Origin: Streptomyces achromogenes
GTDB taxonomy: Bacteria; Actinomycetota; Actinomycetes; Streptomycetales; Streptomycetaceae
Assembly (NCBI RefSeq): GCF_030816715.1
Contig: NZ_JAUSYH010000001.1
Coordinates: forward strand, 2,728,001 to 2,792,000
Direction of reading: 5' to 3'
DNA: 64,000 bases
A program made the position numbers and the translations under genes. Each line of letters starts with the position of its first letter. Positions within the stretch are counted from its first letter, which is position 1. This document shows positions 8,202 to 19,575 of the stretch, one piece after another. The notes under the pieces are model-generated. The model saw nothing but the letters and a program-made list of their open reading frames with translations, was not told where the DNA came from and ran no database searches.

Positions 8202-8959
8202 CACGCCGTCGCGTCGCCGTCGTCCTCGCCGCGCTGTCGCTCGTCCTCACGGGCGCGGCCGGCGTGGTCGGCTCGGCCGGTTCGGCCCAGGCGGCGGGCT
8301 ACCGCTACTGGTCCTTCTGGGACCGCGCCGGCGACCACTGGACGTACGCGACCCAGGGGCCGTCCCTCGCCCGCCCGGCCGACGGCGACGTGCAGGGCTT
8401 CCGGTTCGCCGTCAGCGCGGACTCCCAGGACGCGTCGCAGCCGCGCGGCGCGGCCTCGTTCACGGTGATCTGCGCCGGGACGCCCGCGCGGGCCGGCACC
8501 AAGCGCGTGGCCCTGGTCCTCGACTTCGGCACGGCGGCGGACGCCCCGGGCGGCGAGAGCCCGCCCTCGCCCTCGCCGCGCACGGCGTGCGCCCGGGTCT
8601 CCCCCGCCGCGACGACGGCCGAGGCACTCGCCGCCGTCGCCAAGCCCCTGCGCTACGACGCGAACGCCCTGCTGTGCGCGATCGCCGGCTACCCGGAGAA
8701 GGGCTGCGGGGAGCAGGTGGCGACGGCCGGGTCGGCGGACGCCTCGGCCGGCGGGACGACGGAGCCGCCGCAGCCGACGGATGGGACAAAGCAGCCCATG
8801 GGGCAGCCCACGACCCAGCCCGAGGCCGGCGACGGCGACAGCGGTGACAGCGGCGGCGGCCCGTCGCTCGGCGTCTACGGCGGCGCGGCGGCCGTGGCCG
8901 TGCTCGCCGCGGCAGCGGTGTGGCAGGCACGGCGGCGGGGTTCGCGCCGGAATGGCTGA
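8198..8959 (+). CDS. SCO2322-type exported protein
   Basis: 253 residues. Signal peptide to about residue 30 (GSAQAAGYRYWSFW), an extracellular domain with two cysteine pairs (VICAG, RTACARV, LLCAIAGYPEKGCG), a proline/glycine-rich stretch and a C-terminal membrane helix (VYGGAAAVAVLAAAAVW) with a basic end. It resembles a family named after S. coelicolor SCO2322 (from memory). It starts inside the preceding stop (GTGA) and its end overlaps the EcfT start, so it is translationally coupled in the operon. It is probably a surface accessory of the transporter; its biochemical role is unknown. Confidence 0.8.
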   Translation: MTRRRVAVVLAALSLVLTGAAGVVGSAGSAQAAGYRYWSFWDRAGDHWTYATQGPSLARPADGDVQGFRFAVSADSQDASQPRGAASFTVICAGTPARAGTKRVALVLDFGTAADAPGGESPPSPSPRTACARVSPAATTAEALAAVAKPLRYDANALLCAIAGYPEKGCGEQVATAGSADASAGGTTEPPQPTDGTKQPMGQPTTQPEAGDGDSGDSGGGPSLGVYGGAAAVAVLAAAAVWQARRRGSRRNG

Positions 8960-10025
8960 CCGCCGCTCCCGCCGGCGACTCCACCCCGCCGCCTGGTGGC
9001 TCTGGGCCCTCGGTCTGGGCACCGCCGCCACCCGCACCTCCAACCCTCTCCTCCTCGGCCTGCTCCTCGCGGTGTCCGCCTACGTCGTCGCCGTGTGCCG
9101 TCCGGACACGCCCTGGGCCCGCTCCTACGCGGCGTTCCTCAAACTCGCCCTCGCCGTGCTGGTCGTCCGGATCGTCTTCGTCGTCGTGCTGGGCTCCCCG
9201 ATCCCGGGCACGCACGTCCTCGTCACGCTCCCCGAAGTCCCGCTTCCGCACTGGGCGCAGGGCATCCGGCTGGGCGGCGCGGTCACGGCCGAGGGCCTGC
9301 TCTTCGCGTTCTACGACGCCCTGCGCCTGGCCACCCTGCTGGTGTGCGTGGGTGCGGCGAACGCCCTGGCCAGCCCCTCCCGTCTGCTGAAGACCCTGCC
9401 CGGCGCCCTCTACGAGACGGGTGTGGCGGTCGTGGTGGCCATGACGTTCGCCCCGAACCTCGTCGCGGACGTCCACCGGCTACGGGCCGCCCGCCGTCTG
9501 CGGGGCCGCCCGGACCGGGGTCTGCGCGGCCTGCTCCAGGTGGGCCTGCCGGTCCTGGAGGGCGCGCTGGAACGCTCGGTGGCGCTGGCCGCCGCGATGG
9601 ACGCCCGCGGCTACGGCCGCACCGCCGACGTCGCCGCCCCCGTCCGCCGGACGACCGCCGCCCTCACCCTGGGCGGCCTGCTCGGCGTCTGCGCGGGAAC
9701 GTACGGCCTGCTCACCGCGGCCGGCGGCACCTACGGGCTGCCGGTGCTGCTCGCCGGGGTCGTCGCCGCCCTCGCCGGGCTGCGCCTGGGGGGCCGCCGT
9801 TCCCCGCGCACCCGGTACCGTCCGGACCGCTGGACACCTCGCGCCTGTCTGGTCGCCGCCTCCGGGGTCGCCGTCGCGGCTCTCCTCGTCGTCGCCGCGT
9901 CCGCCGATCCGGCGGTCCTGCATCCCGGGGTGGTGCCGCTGACCGCGCCCGCCCTCCCGCTCTGGCCGGCGGCGGCCGTCCTGATCGGCCTGCTGCCCGC
10001 GTTCGTGTCCGAGGAGCCGTCGTGA
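8952..10025 (+). CDS. ECF transporter EcfT (CbiQ-type) membrane subunit
   Basis: 357 residues with several membrane helices. The cytoplasmic coupling helices carrying Ala-Arg-Gly-type signatures are visible in RAARRLRGRP and AAAMDARGYGR, the standard EcfT contact points with the ATPases. The subunit couples ATP hydrolysis to S-component toppling. It is longer than most EcfT proteins because of extra helices at the C-terminus. It overlaps the gene before (ATGGCTGA) and after (GTGA). Confidence 0.88.
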   Translation: MADRRSRRRLHPAAWWLWALGLGTAATRTSNPLLLGLLLAVSAYVVAVCRPDTPWARSYAAFLKLALAVLVVRIVFVVVLGSPIPGTHVLVTLPEVPLPHWAQGIRLGGAVTAEGLLFAFYDALRLATLLVCVGAANALASPSRLLKTLPGALYETGVAVVVAMTFAPNLVADVHRLRAARRLRGRPDRGLRGLLQVGLPVLEGALERSVALAAAMDARGYGRTADVAAPVRRTTAALTLGGLLGVCAGTYGLLTAAGGTYGLPVLLAGVVAALAGLRLGGRRSPRTRYRPDRWTPRACLVAASGVAVAALLVVAASADPAVLHPGVVPLTAPALPLWPAAAVLIGLLPAFVSEEPS

Positions 10026-11830
10026 TCCGTTTCGAGAACGTCTCCGTGACGTACGAGGGCGTCGCCGAACCCACAGTCACCGGCGTCGACTTCGAGATCC
10101 CCGAGGGCGAACTCGTGCTGCTGGCGGGCCCGTCGGGGGTGGGCAAGTCGACGCTCCTGGGCACGGTCGGCGGCCTCGTCCCGCACTTCACCGGCGGGAC
10201 CCTGCGGGGACGGGTCACGGTCGCCGGCCGTGATACCCGCACCCACAAACCACGTGAACTCGCCGATGTCGTCGGCACGGTGGGCCAGGACCCGCTCTCG
10301 CACTTCGTGACGGACACGGTCGAGGAGGAACTCGCCTACGGCATGGAGTCGCTGGGCCTCCCGCCGGAGGTGATGCGCCGCCGCGTCGAGGAGACCCTGG
10401 ACCTGCTCGGCCTGGCCGGCCTGCGCGACCGCCCCATCGCCACCCTCTCCGGCGGCCAGCAGCAGCGCGTCGCGATCGGCTCGGTGCTCACCCCGCACCC
10501 CCGGGTGCTCGTCCTGGACGAGCCGACGTCCGCGCTCGACCCGGCCGCCGCAGAGGAGGTCCTCGCCGTCCTGCTCCGGCTGGTCCACGACCTGGGGACG
10601 ACGGTGCTGCTGGCGGAGCACCGGCTGGAGCGCGTCCTGCAGTACGCCGACCAGGTCGCCCTGCTGCCCGCCCCCGGCGCGGCCCCCGTGCTCGGCGCAC
10701 CGGCGGACGTCATGGCCGTTTCCCCGGTGTTCCCGCCGGTCGTGGCCCTGGGCCGGCTGGCGGACTGGTCGCCGCTGCCGCTGACGGTCCGCGACGCCCG
10801 CCGAAGGGCCGCCGAGCTGCGGGAACGCCTCGCCACCCTGGAAATATCCCGAGACACCGGCAACGCGCCCGGCGACGCTCACGCCGGGTCGGCGGCACCG
10901 GCACCGAAACCTGCGGCTGCGCCTGCACCTGCGCCTGCACCTGTGCCTGCACCGGTCGTCGGGTCCCCGGCGCAGACGCCGTCCGCGAGGCTCTGGGCCC
11001 GCCGCCCCGTCCCCCGCCCCGCCCGCCGCCTCCTGCGCCGCGCCCCTTCCCCTTCCCCCGAGGTGCCCACCACCCTCGCGCCCCCCGCCGAGGCCCGTTC
11101 GCTGGGCGTCCGCCGGGCCGGCGTCCAGGCGTTGCGCGGCGTCGACCTCACCGTCGCGCCCGGCGAGACCATCGCCCTCATGGGCCGCAACGGGGCCGGC
11201 AAGTCGACGCTGCTCAACACGTTCGTGGGCCTGGTCGAGCCGTCCGCGGGAGCGGTCCTCGTGTCGGGCGCCGTCCCGCACCGCGCCTCGCCCCGCGACC
11301 TGGTCCGCCGCGTCGGACTGGTCCCGCAGGAGCCGCGCGACCTGCTGTACGCCGACACGGTCGCCGCCGAGTGCGCGGCCGCCGACCGGGACGCGCGGGC
11401 CGAGCCCGGCTCCTGCCGCGCCCTGGTCTCGGAGCTGCTGCCCGGCATCGCGGACGGCGTCCACCCCCGCGACCTCTCCGAGGGCCAGCGCCTCACCCTC
11501 GCGCTGGCCGTCGTCCTCACCGCGCGCCCGCCGCTCCTCCTCCTCGACGAGCCGACCCGTGGTCTGGACTACGCGGCGAAGGCCCGGCTGGTCGCCGTCC
11601 TGCGCGGGCTGGCGGCCGCCGGACACGCGATCGTGCTGGCCACGCACGACGTGGAGCTGGCCGCGGAACTGGCCCACCGGGTGGTGCTGCTCGCCGAGGG
11701 CGAGATCATCGCGGACGGCCCGACGGCCGAGGTCGTGGTCTCCTCGCCGTCCTTCGCCCCGCAGGTGACGAAGATCCTGGCCCCGCAGCGGTGGCTCACG
11801 GTCGCGCAGGTGAGGGAGGCGCTGCGATGA
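10022..11830 (+). CDS. Fused double ABC ATPase (EcfA-EcfA') of ECF transporter
   Basis: 602 residues with two complete nucleotide-binding domains. Domain 1 has Walker A GPSGVGKST, signature LSGGQQQR and Walker B VLVLDEPTSALD. Domain 2 (from about residue 360) has GRNGAGKST, signature LSEGQRLT and LLLLDEPTRGLD. A low-complexity Ala/Pro-rich linker (about 280-350) joins them. In most group II ECF systems the two ATPases are separate, so this is a fusion of EcfA1 and EcfA2. GTG start at 10022 overlaps the EcfT stop. Confidence 0.93.
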   Translation: MIRFENVSVTYEGVAEPTVTGVDFEIPEGELVLLAGPSGVGKSTLLGTVGGLVPHFTGGTLRGRVTVAGRDTRTHKPRELADVVGTVGQDPLSHFVTDTVEEELAYGMESLGLPPEVMRRRVEETLDLLGLAGLRDRPIATLSGGQQQRVAIGSVLTPHPRVLVLDEPTSALDPAAAEEVLAVLLRLVHDLGTTVLLAEHRLERVLQYADQVALLPAPGAAPVLGAPADVMAVSPVFPPVVALGRLADWSPLPLTVRDARRRAAELRERLATLEISRDTGNAPGDAHAGSAAPAPKPAAAPAPAPAPVPAPVVGSPAQTPSARLWARRPVPRPARRLLRRAPSPSPEVPTTLAPPAEARSLGVRRAGVQALRGVDLTVAPGETIALMGRNGAGKSTLLNTFVGLVEPSAGAVLVSGAVPHRASPRDLVRRVGLVPQEPRDLLYADTVAAECAAADRDARAEPGSCRALVSELLPGIADGVHPRDLSEGQRLTLALAVVLTARPPLLLLDEPTRGLDYAAKARLVAVLRGLAAAGHAIVLATHDVELAAELAHRVVLLAEGEIIADGPTAEVVVSSPSFAPQVTKILAPQRWLTVAQVREALR

Positions 11831-12690
11831 CGGACCGCCCCGGGCGGCGGCCACGTCCCGGGCGGCGGCCCCGTCCCGTCCGGCTGGGCCCGCGTTCCCT
11901 CGCCGCCCTGGCGCTGGTCGGCGCGGTGGGCGTGGTCGCCTTCGGCTGGCCCTTCCTGGCCCCGCCCGCCTCCGCGCTGAACGCCCACGCCCAGGACGCT
12001 CCCTGGCTCTTCGCGGGCCTGCTGGTGCTGCTGGTGGCGGTGGTGGCGGCGACGATCTCGGAGTCCGGGCTGGGCGCGAAGGCGGTGGCGATGCTCGGCG
12101 TGCTGGCGGCGACGGGCGCGGCGCTGCGTCCGCTCGGCGCGGGGACGGCGGGCATCGAGCCGATGTTCTTCCTGATGGTGCTGAGCGGGCGGGTCCTCGG
12201 TCCGGGCTTCGGTTTCGTCCTCGGGTCGGTGACCATGTTCGCGTCCGCGCTGCTCACGGGCGGGGTGGGCCCGTGGATGCCGTTCCAGATGCTGGCGATG
12301 GGCTGGTTCACGATGGGCGCGGGCCTGCTGCCGGGCGGCGACCGGCTGCGCGGCCGTGGCGAACTGCTCCTGCTGTCGGTGTACGGCTTCCTGGCCGCCT
12401 TCGCCTACGGCACGGCGATGAACCTGGCCGGCTGGCCCTTCATGGGCACGCTGGCCTCGGGGGTCGCCTTCGATCCCGACGGGACGGTCCCGGCGAACCT
12501 GGCCCGCTTCGTGGCGTACTGCGTGGCGACGTCGCTGGGCTGGGACCTGGGGCGGGCGCTGGTCACGGTGCTGCTGACCTGCACGCTCGGTCCGGCGGTG
12601 CTGAAGGCGCTGCGCAGAGCCACCCGGCGGGCCGCCTTCGAGACCGCGGTCACATTCGAGGCCCCTCGGACGGCCCCCGAGCGCCGTTGA
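11827..12690 (+). CDS. ECF transporter substrate-binding (S) component
   Basis: 287 residues: a basic N-terminal tail (RRPRPGRRPRP) followed by about six hydrophobic helices (ALALVGAVGVVAFGWPFLAP; LFAGLLVLLVAVVAATIS; MFFLMVLSGRVLGPGFGFVLG; LLLSVYGFLAAFAYGTAMN). It follows the ATPase with a 4-bp overlap. Substrate specificity is not visible in the sequence; the riboswitch and the intrinsic-factor-fold protein in the same operon point to a corrinoid or precursor. Confidence 0.85.
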   Translation: MTDRPGRRPRPGRRPRPVRLGPRSLAALALVGAVGVVAFGWPFLAPPASALNAHAQDAPWLFAGLLVLLVAVVAATISESGLGAKAVAMLGVLAATGAALRPLGAGTAGIEPMFFLMVLSGRVLGPGFGFVLGSVTMFASALLTGGVGPWMPFQMLAMGWFTMGAGLLPGGDRLRGRGELLLLSVYGFLAAFAYGTAMNLAGWPFMGTLASGVAFDPDGTVPANLARFVAYCVATSLGWDLGRALVTVLLTCTLGPAVLKALRRATRRAAFETAVTFEAPRTAPERR

Positions 12691-13026
12691 CCGGTGAACC
12701 ACCCCACATGACCCACATCACCTACTAATCGAACTAGTCGGGCAAATTGGATGCCATGCGCATGCCATTAGGCCCTCCGACCTGCACGTTGAGAGCCAGG
12801 TCACACCGGCGCCCCGCTCCCGACATACGACGTCCACTAGCAAAAGGGGTCTTTGCGGGCAGCGGCCGATCCTGTTTCTCTGGATGACGTCGCACGGCGC
12901 CGACGAGCCCACGGGCCTCGGCGCCGCGGCATGCAGCCACTCACCGCACACCACGCGGTGCGGCCACGCACCGCGTGGCTCCGGCATGCAGGCGACCGCC
13001 ACCGTCCCCGAAAGAAAAGGTTCTTC
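12691..13026. other. Leader/intergenic region before transglycosylase-like gene
   Basis: 336 bp without a supported gene. It contains the strong hairpin at 12951-12978 and the promoter/leader of the secreted protein at 13027. The c-di-AMP (ydaO) riboswitch often found before such Streptomyces genes was looked for and its conserved motifs were not seen. Confidence 0.5.
12951..12978 (+). promoter_or_regulatory. Perfect 12-bp hairpin in leader
   Basis: CCACGCGGTGCG (12951-12962) and CGCACCGCGTGG (12967-12978) pair perfectly over a GCCA tetraloop, 48 nt before the GTG start. Without a U-tract it could be an attenuator, an mRNA-stability stem or a protein-binding palindrome. Confidence 0.5.
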
Positions 13027-13449
13027 GTGTCCGTCTCCGTCATCCGTCGCATCGCTTCCCCGAAGAAGGCCCTCACCGGCATCGCCGTGGCCGCCGCCAC
13101 CGCGGGTCTGGCGCTGTCCGCCGCCCCGGCCCACGCCGCGACGACGTCCGCGTCCTCCACCTCCAAGGCCCAGGCGATCGCGCACAAGATGATCCCGGAC
13201 GCCGCGCAGTACAAGGCCTTCTCCAACATCGTCAAGCACGAGAGCGGCTGGGACGTCGACGCCACCAACGCCTCCTCCGGCGCCTACGGCCTCGTCCAGG
13301 CCCTGCCCGGCTCCAAGATGGCCTCGGCCGGCTCCGACTGGAAGACCAACGCCAAGACCCAGATCAAGTGGGGTCTGGACTACATGAACTCCCGCTACGG
13401 CAGCCCGGTCGGCGCTTGGACCTTCTGGCAGGCCAACGGCTGGTACTGA
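13027..13449 (+). CDS. Secreted transglycosylase-SLT-like protein
   Basis: 140 residues. Signal peptide to AHAA (about residue 38), then a short lysozyme-like domain: FSNIVKHESGWDVDATNASSGAYGLVQALPGSKMASAGSDW has the catalytic glutamate in HESGW and the AYGLVQALPGSKM pattern of goose-type lytic transglycosylases, ending WTFWQANGWY. It probably cleaves peptidoglycan outside the cell. The GTG at 13027 is chosen over the upstream ATG frame (12853) because GAAAAGG stands just before it and the signal peptide begins there. Confidence 0.85.
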   Translation: MSVSVIRRIASPKKALTGIAVAAATAGLALSAAPAHAATTSASSTSKAQAIAHKMIPDAAQYKAFSNIVKHESGWDVDATNASSGAYGLVQALPGSKMASAGSDWKTNAKTQIKWGLDYMNSRYGSPVGAWTFWQANGWY

Positions 13450-13551
13450 GCCACGCCGACCGCACCGCTCGCGCCGCCTGCACCACCCGCTCCACCCGCT
13501 CCACCCGCTTGAGCCCCACCGCGTGACCCGCGCTTCGCGCGCCCCGATACG

Positions 13552-13597
13552 CGCCGAAGGCGGCGGCCCCCGATCCCCCGGGCCGTCGCCTTCGGCG
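13552..13597 (+). terminator. Terminator after transglycosylase-like gene
   Basis: CGCCGAAGGCG (13552-13562) pairs with CGCCTTCGGCG (13587-13597), with an inner CGGCCC/GGGCCG pairing. No U-run, as is usual in Streptomyces. Confidence 0.65.
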
Positions 13598-13636
13598 TTC
13601 GCGCATGCCCATGCGCCTGCGTCCGGTCCGACCGTC

Positions 13637-14023
13637 TCAGCGGGTGAGATCCAGGGTGGGCACGCCGCACCCCTCGTACGCCTTCGCATGCACGGTGGCG
13701 ACAACAGCGGCCGCACCCCACTCGGGCAGGTGACGGGCAGCGTGGATCGCCGCCCCGACCCCCGGGGGAATACCGTTGCGATGCAGTCTGGCCACCGCGA
13801 GCGCCGCCGCGTAATCCAGGTCGACGGTGTGAAGGACCTCCAGCTGGCCGACGTGCTCGGCGATCCCGAGGTGCTCGCGGTCGGCCTCCAGAACCGACAG
13901 GGTCGGAACCCACAAGCGGGTCTCCGTCTCGAAGTGAGCCCGGTGGATCAGCGCGGACACCTGCCGGTTGCCGGACAACGCCAGCAGCGTCGGCGTGTCC
14001 AGGACCAGGTGGTGAAGGATCAC
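13637..14023 (-). CDS. PIN-like toxin
   Basis: 128 residues. The N-terminus VLDTPTLLAL (D9) and LSVLEADREH (E46) fit the first two acidic residues of PIN ribonucleases, but the third helix region (GVGAAIHAARHLPEWGAAAVV) lacks the usual aspartate, so it may be a divergent member. It overlaps the preceding RHH gene by ATGA, the normal antitoxin-toxin arrangement. Confidence 0.7.
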   Translation of the reverse strand: MILHHLVLDTPTLLALSGNRQVSALIHRAHFETETRLWVPTLSVLEADREHLGIAEHVGQLEVLHTVDLDYAAALAVARLHRNGIPPGVGAAIHAARHLPEWGAAAVVATVHAKAYEGCGVPTLDLTR

Positions 14024-14283
14024 GCGGCGTCATCCTGCTGCCGGGCGAAGGCCTCCCGCAGCCTGCGCCCCATGGCCGCGCTCTCGCCGTCGCTCACCTC
14101 GACACCGAAGTGCTCCGCGAGGTAGGCACGGGTCCGCTCGGCACGCTCCCGGCGCTCCTCCTCGGTCAGCGTCGACTCCGCGAACTCCTGGACCAGGGAC
14201 CGAATCGACGTGCCTCTCGACTCGGCGATCACCGCCAGCCGGTCCCGCACCTCGGCAGGGACTCGAATCATCGCATCGCTCAT
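14020..14283 (-). CDS. Ribbon-helix-helix antitoxin
   Basis: 87 residues. MIRVPAEVRDRLAVIAESRGTSIRSLVQEF is a ribbon-helix-helix DNA-binding domain; the C-terminal acidic/basic helix (LREAFARQQDD) would bind the toxin. Start ATG 14283 lies 1 bp from a 30-bp inverted repeat (14285-14314) that must overlap its promoter, so the pair is almost certainly autoregulated. Confidence 0.82.
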   Translation of the reverse strand: MSDAMIRVPAEVRDRLAVIAESRGTSIRSLVQEFAESTLTEEERRERAERTRAYLAEHFGVEVSDGESAAMGRRLREAFARQQDDAA

Positions 14284-14284
14284 G

Positions 14285-14314
14285 CCGGAAGTATACGTCC
14301 ACGTATACTCCCGG
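14285..14314. promoter_or_regulatory. Autoregulatory operator of RHH/PIN pair
   Basis: Two 14-bp arms with one mismatch surround CC; the inner perfect arms are AGTATACGT (14290-14298) and ACGTATACT (14301-14309). It is very AT-rich for this DNA and touches the antitoxin start. Confidence 0.7.
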
Positions 14315-14345
14315 CGTCGCCAGCCTGCGGAACGTCCCGGCGCCC

Positions 14346-17125
<2,780 letters not shown>

Positions 17126-17141
17126 AGCGGTCCTCCATCAC

Positions 17142-17437
17142 TCACCGGATCAGAGCCGCCGAGTCCCTCAAGGAGAGCGCAGCAGCTTGAAGATGATCGT
17201 AACGGAGTGAGCAGTCCTGAACCGTGTCCGGGTTGGCCGTCGGATGCCCACTGTTGTAGCCCTCGGTATAGACGACGGGGGCATCACCCGCGAAGCGACA
17301 GATGTCAAACGCGCCTTGCAGCCCCGCGTGCACACCCGCCGAGAAGGGCAGCACCTGAACGTTGATCCGCGGATTGCTCTCGAAGGACAACAGGTGGGCC
17401 AGTTGCTCCTGCATGACTGCTCGACCACCGATCTCCT
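17142..17437 (-). pseudogene. XRE/DUF5753 regulator, 5' part lost to an IS
   Basis: Only the C-terminal part remains (EIGGRAVMQEQLAHLL, FSAGVHAG, VVYTEGY, DHLQAAALSLRDSAALI), which is the end of the DUF5753 ligand-like domain. The reading frame is open up to the terminal repeat of the ISL3 element at 17438. The helix-turn-helix half is not found on the far side of the IS, so the 5' part was deleted. It was the usual partner of the neighbouring DUF397 gene. Confidence 0.82.
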
Positions 17438-19062
17438 GGCCCTGTCTCGCATTCGGTGGTGACGGAGTGTGCTGTTATCCGAGGAGGATGCGGTGCCGGA
17501 GCAGGGTGAAGTTTGCTCGTCCGTGCATCTGGCGCGCGATCCGTTTGGTCTTGGTGTTGACGCCCTCGGTGGGGCCGTTGCTGTGCGGAAGTGTGAGGGC
17601 GGCGTTTACGGCGTCGATGTCCCGGTCCAGGCCCCGGGTGAAGGCGTGTAGGTGGGGCAGGTCGGCTGTTCGGACTTGGGCGATCCAGTGCGTGAGCGCA
17701 TCGGCGTTGTCGGTGTGTGGCGTAAGGAGCGGGGCGAAGTCTCTGACACCTGCGGTCAGTTGGGTCATCTCGGGGCAGGCGGCGGTGAGCTTGGCCAGGA
17801 GTTCGTGCTGCTCGGGCTTGAGTTGTCGGGTCTGGTCAGCAGCATTCGGGCGAGCCGGCGTGGGAAGATGTGGCTGCGGTCGGCGTCCGCGCGGCCTTGG
17901 TTGATGTACTTGTGCAGAAGGTTCAGGCAGCCCGTGAAGCCGAGGGTCTTGATCTCATCGAAGAGGTGCTGGACGGGGACGCCGGGGTCTTCACTTCGGC
18001 GTTTGCGCAGGTGCTCGCGGTAGGGATCGACCAGGCTGGCACGGTACTTGGGGACGCGGAGCATGCGCTCGGGCCGGTCGGCTCGGGCGTAGCGTTTGAC
18101 GGTGTTCAGGGCCACTTGCAGGCGGCGGGCGCATTCGAGCAGGCCCACGCCCTTCTCGAGCAGGCAATGAACCTGATGCCAGCGTTCGAGGGTGTTCTGA
18201 GCGCGGGGCCCGTCGTAGATCGGCGCGTCCAGTACGGTGGCCCAGCAGGTGCTGTGTGCCTTCACCTCGCTCAGGGCGGCTTCGCACAGGTTCTTCCATA
18301 AATGCCACCTGTCCGCGACCTGCACCGCGTCCGGCAGAGCGCGGCGGATGGCCTCGGCGTAGGTCGCGGAACCGTCACGGCACACGACCTCGACGCCCGG
18401 ATGATCGCGCAGCCAGGCTTCCAGCGTGTCGGCGGTGCGGTCGGGCAGCACGTCGATCCGCTCATGGGTCTCGGCGTCGATCACCACGGTGGCATAGCGG
18501 TGCCGCCGACGCAGAGCAAAGTCGTCGACGCCGATCACGCGGGGCGTTCGCCCGGTGGGCGACGGGATGCGCAGCAGGGTGCGCCGGGCTGTGTGACGGG
18601 ACAGGCCCACCGCGAGTATCGCCAGCAGACGTGATCCCGCCCGGCCCGCTAACTCTTTCACCACGGCCTTGACCTGCCTGGTCAGACGGGCCGTGCGTCG
18701 CTGGTATCGCTCCAGCACCCCGGGCACCTGTTCGCGGAAGGTGTGGCGGCAGCCTCGCGTGGGACACACCAGACGCGCACCCGCACACGGACCACCACCC
18801 GTCGCCCGTCGACCGGAACGTCGGCCACCGTCCGCCAGTGATAGCCGCGCACCCGTCCCGACGAGGCCCCGCACACCGGGCAGACCGCGGTGTCCAGCGG
18901 CGTTCGGGCCCGCACCACGATCCGCACCCTCGTCGGCCACATCCTCCATGACCAGCGGAGACAGACCCGAAAACACCGTCTGCACAAGCTCGTTGACATC
19001 CATCGACATGAAGGTCAACGACCCTGACAACTCTCCGTCACCACCGAATGCGAGACAGGGCC
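17438..19062 (-). mobile_element. ISL3-family insertion sequence
   Basis: 1625 bp bounded by perfect 30-bp terminal inverted repeats (17438-17467 and 19033-19062, starting GGCCCTGTCTCG). The flanking octamers GATCTCCT and GTTAAGTT differ, so no target duplication remains, implying a later deletion or recombination at one side. Confidence 0.85.
17475..19009 (-). pseudogene. ISL3-family transposase, frameshifted
   Basis: The N-terminal zinc ribbon (CPVCGASSGRVRGYHWR) lies in a different frame from the start (MDVNELVQTVFSGL) and from the following VCPTRGCRHTF, HTH and DDE domain (IGVDDFALRR, VQVADRWHLWKNL). The C-terminal end (SNGPTEGVNTKTKRIARQ, 17475-17768) is again in another frame. Three frameshifts, near 18935, 18775 and 17770, can be placed where the two frames carry homologous sequence. 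The transposase is therefore probably inactive although both ends are intact. Confidence 0.8.
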
Positions 19063-19294
19063 GTTAAGTTGACACACCCTCTGCCCTACCCCGTCACAGT
19101 CATGCCCCGCACACGAAGAAGCTCTGCTCATCGAACAGGGATTCCCTTTGCCGCAACGCACTCACTCGATCACGAGATCCCCGGCTCAAGAATCGATGTT
19201 GACGTGCCACTCCTTCCACACCACCGCAGTCAAGAACCGGAGCTGCCTCGCCGAAATAAATCCGGCGAGGCAGCCGTGACAGACGGATTTCGTC

Positions 19295-19573
19295 TCAGCG
19301 CACGTAGGGGAGGTCAAATCCGGCCTCGTTCGAAGCCGTTTCATACGTCGACAACATGGACGACACCGTCGACCGGATCTCCGCCAGAGAGAAACCAGCC
19401 TCTTCCAGGTCCCCCGAACCCAGATAACTTGCCAACTCCTCGACGGTCTCCTGAAGCACCTTCAGGGAGTCTCCCTGTACGGCCAGTGCCGGATACCGGC
19501 GGTCCGGCAGACGGACTACAGCAAAGTTTCCCGAAGCTGCGAGGACTGTGGCTGAGCTTTCCTGTTCGTTCAT
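19295..19573 (-). CDS. Candidate immunity protein of orphan RHS tip
   Basis: 92 residues, family not recognised. Acidic and helical (VLQETVEELASYLGSGDLEEAG, FSLAEIRSTVSSMLSTY), small and cytoplasmic, as many polymorphic-toxin immunity proteins are. It starts 2 bp after the end of the decayed toxin tip on the same strand, the expected place for an immunity gene. The reading frame is intact although the toxin is broken, as would be expected if immunity to related strains were still useful. Confidence 0.6.
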   Translation of the reverse strand: MNEQESSATVLAASGNFAVVRLPDRRYPALAVQGDSLKVLQETVEELASYLGSGDLEEAGFSLAEIRSTVSSMLSTYETASNEAGFDLPYVR

Positions 19574-19575
19574 CC

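Noticed and set aside
12741-13020. c-di-AMP (ydaO) riboswitch before the transglycosylase-like gene
   Set aside because: Expected because similar Streptomyces genes have one, but the conserved GGGGAACC and GGGTGAATC segments are not found.
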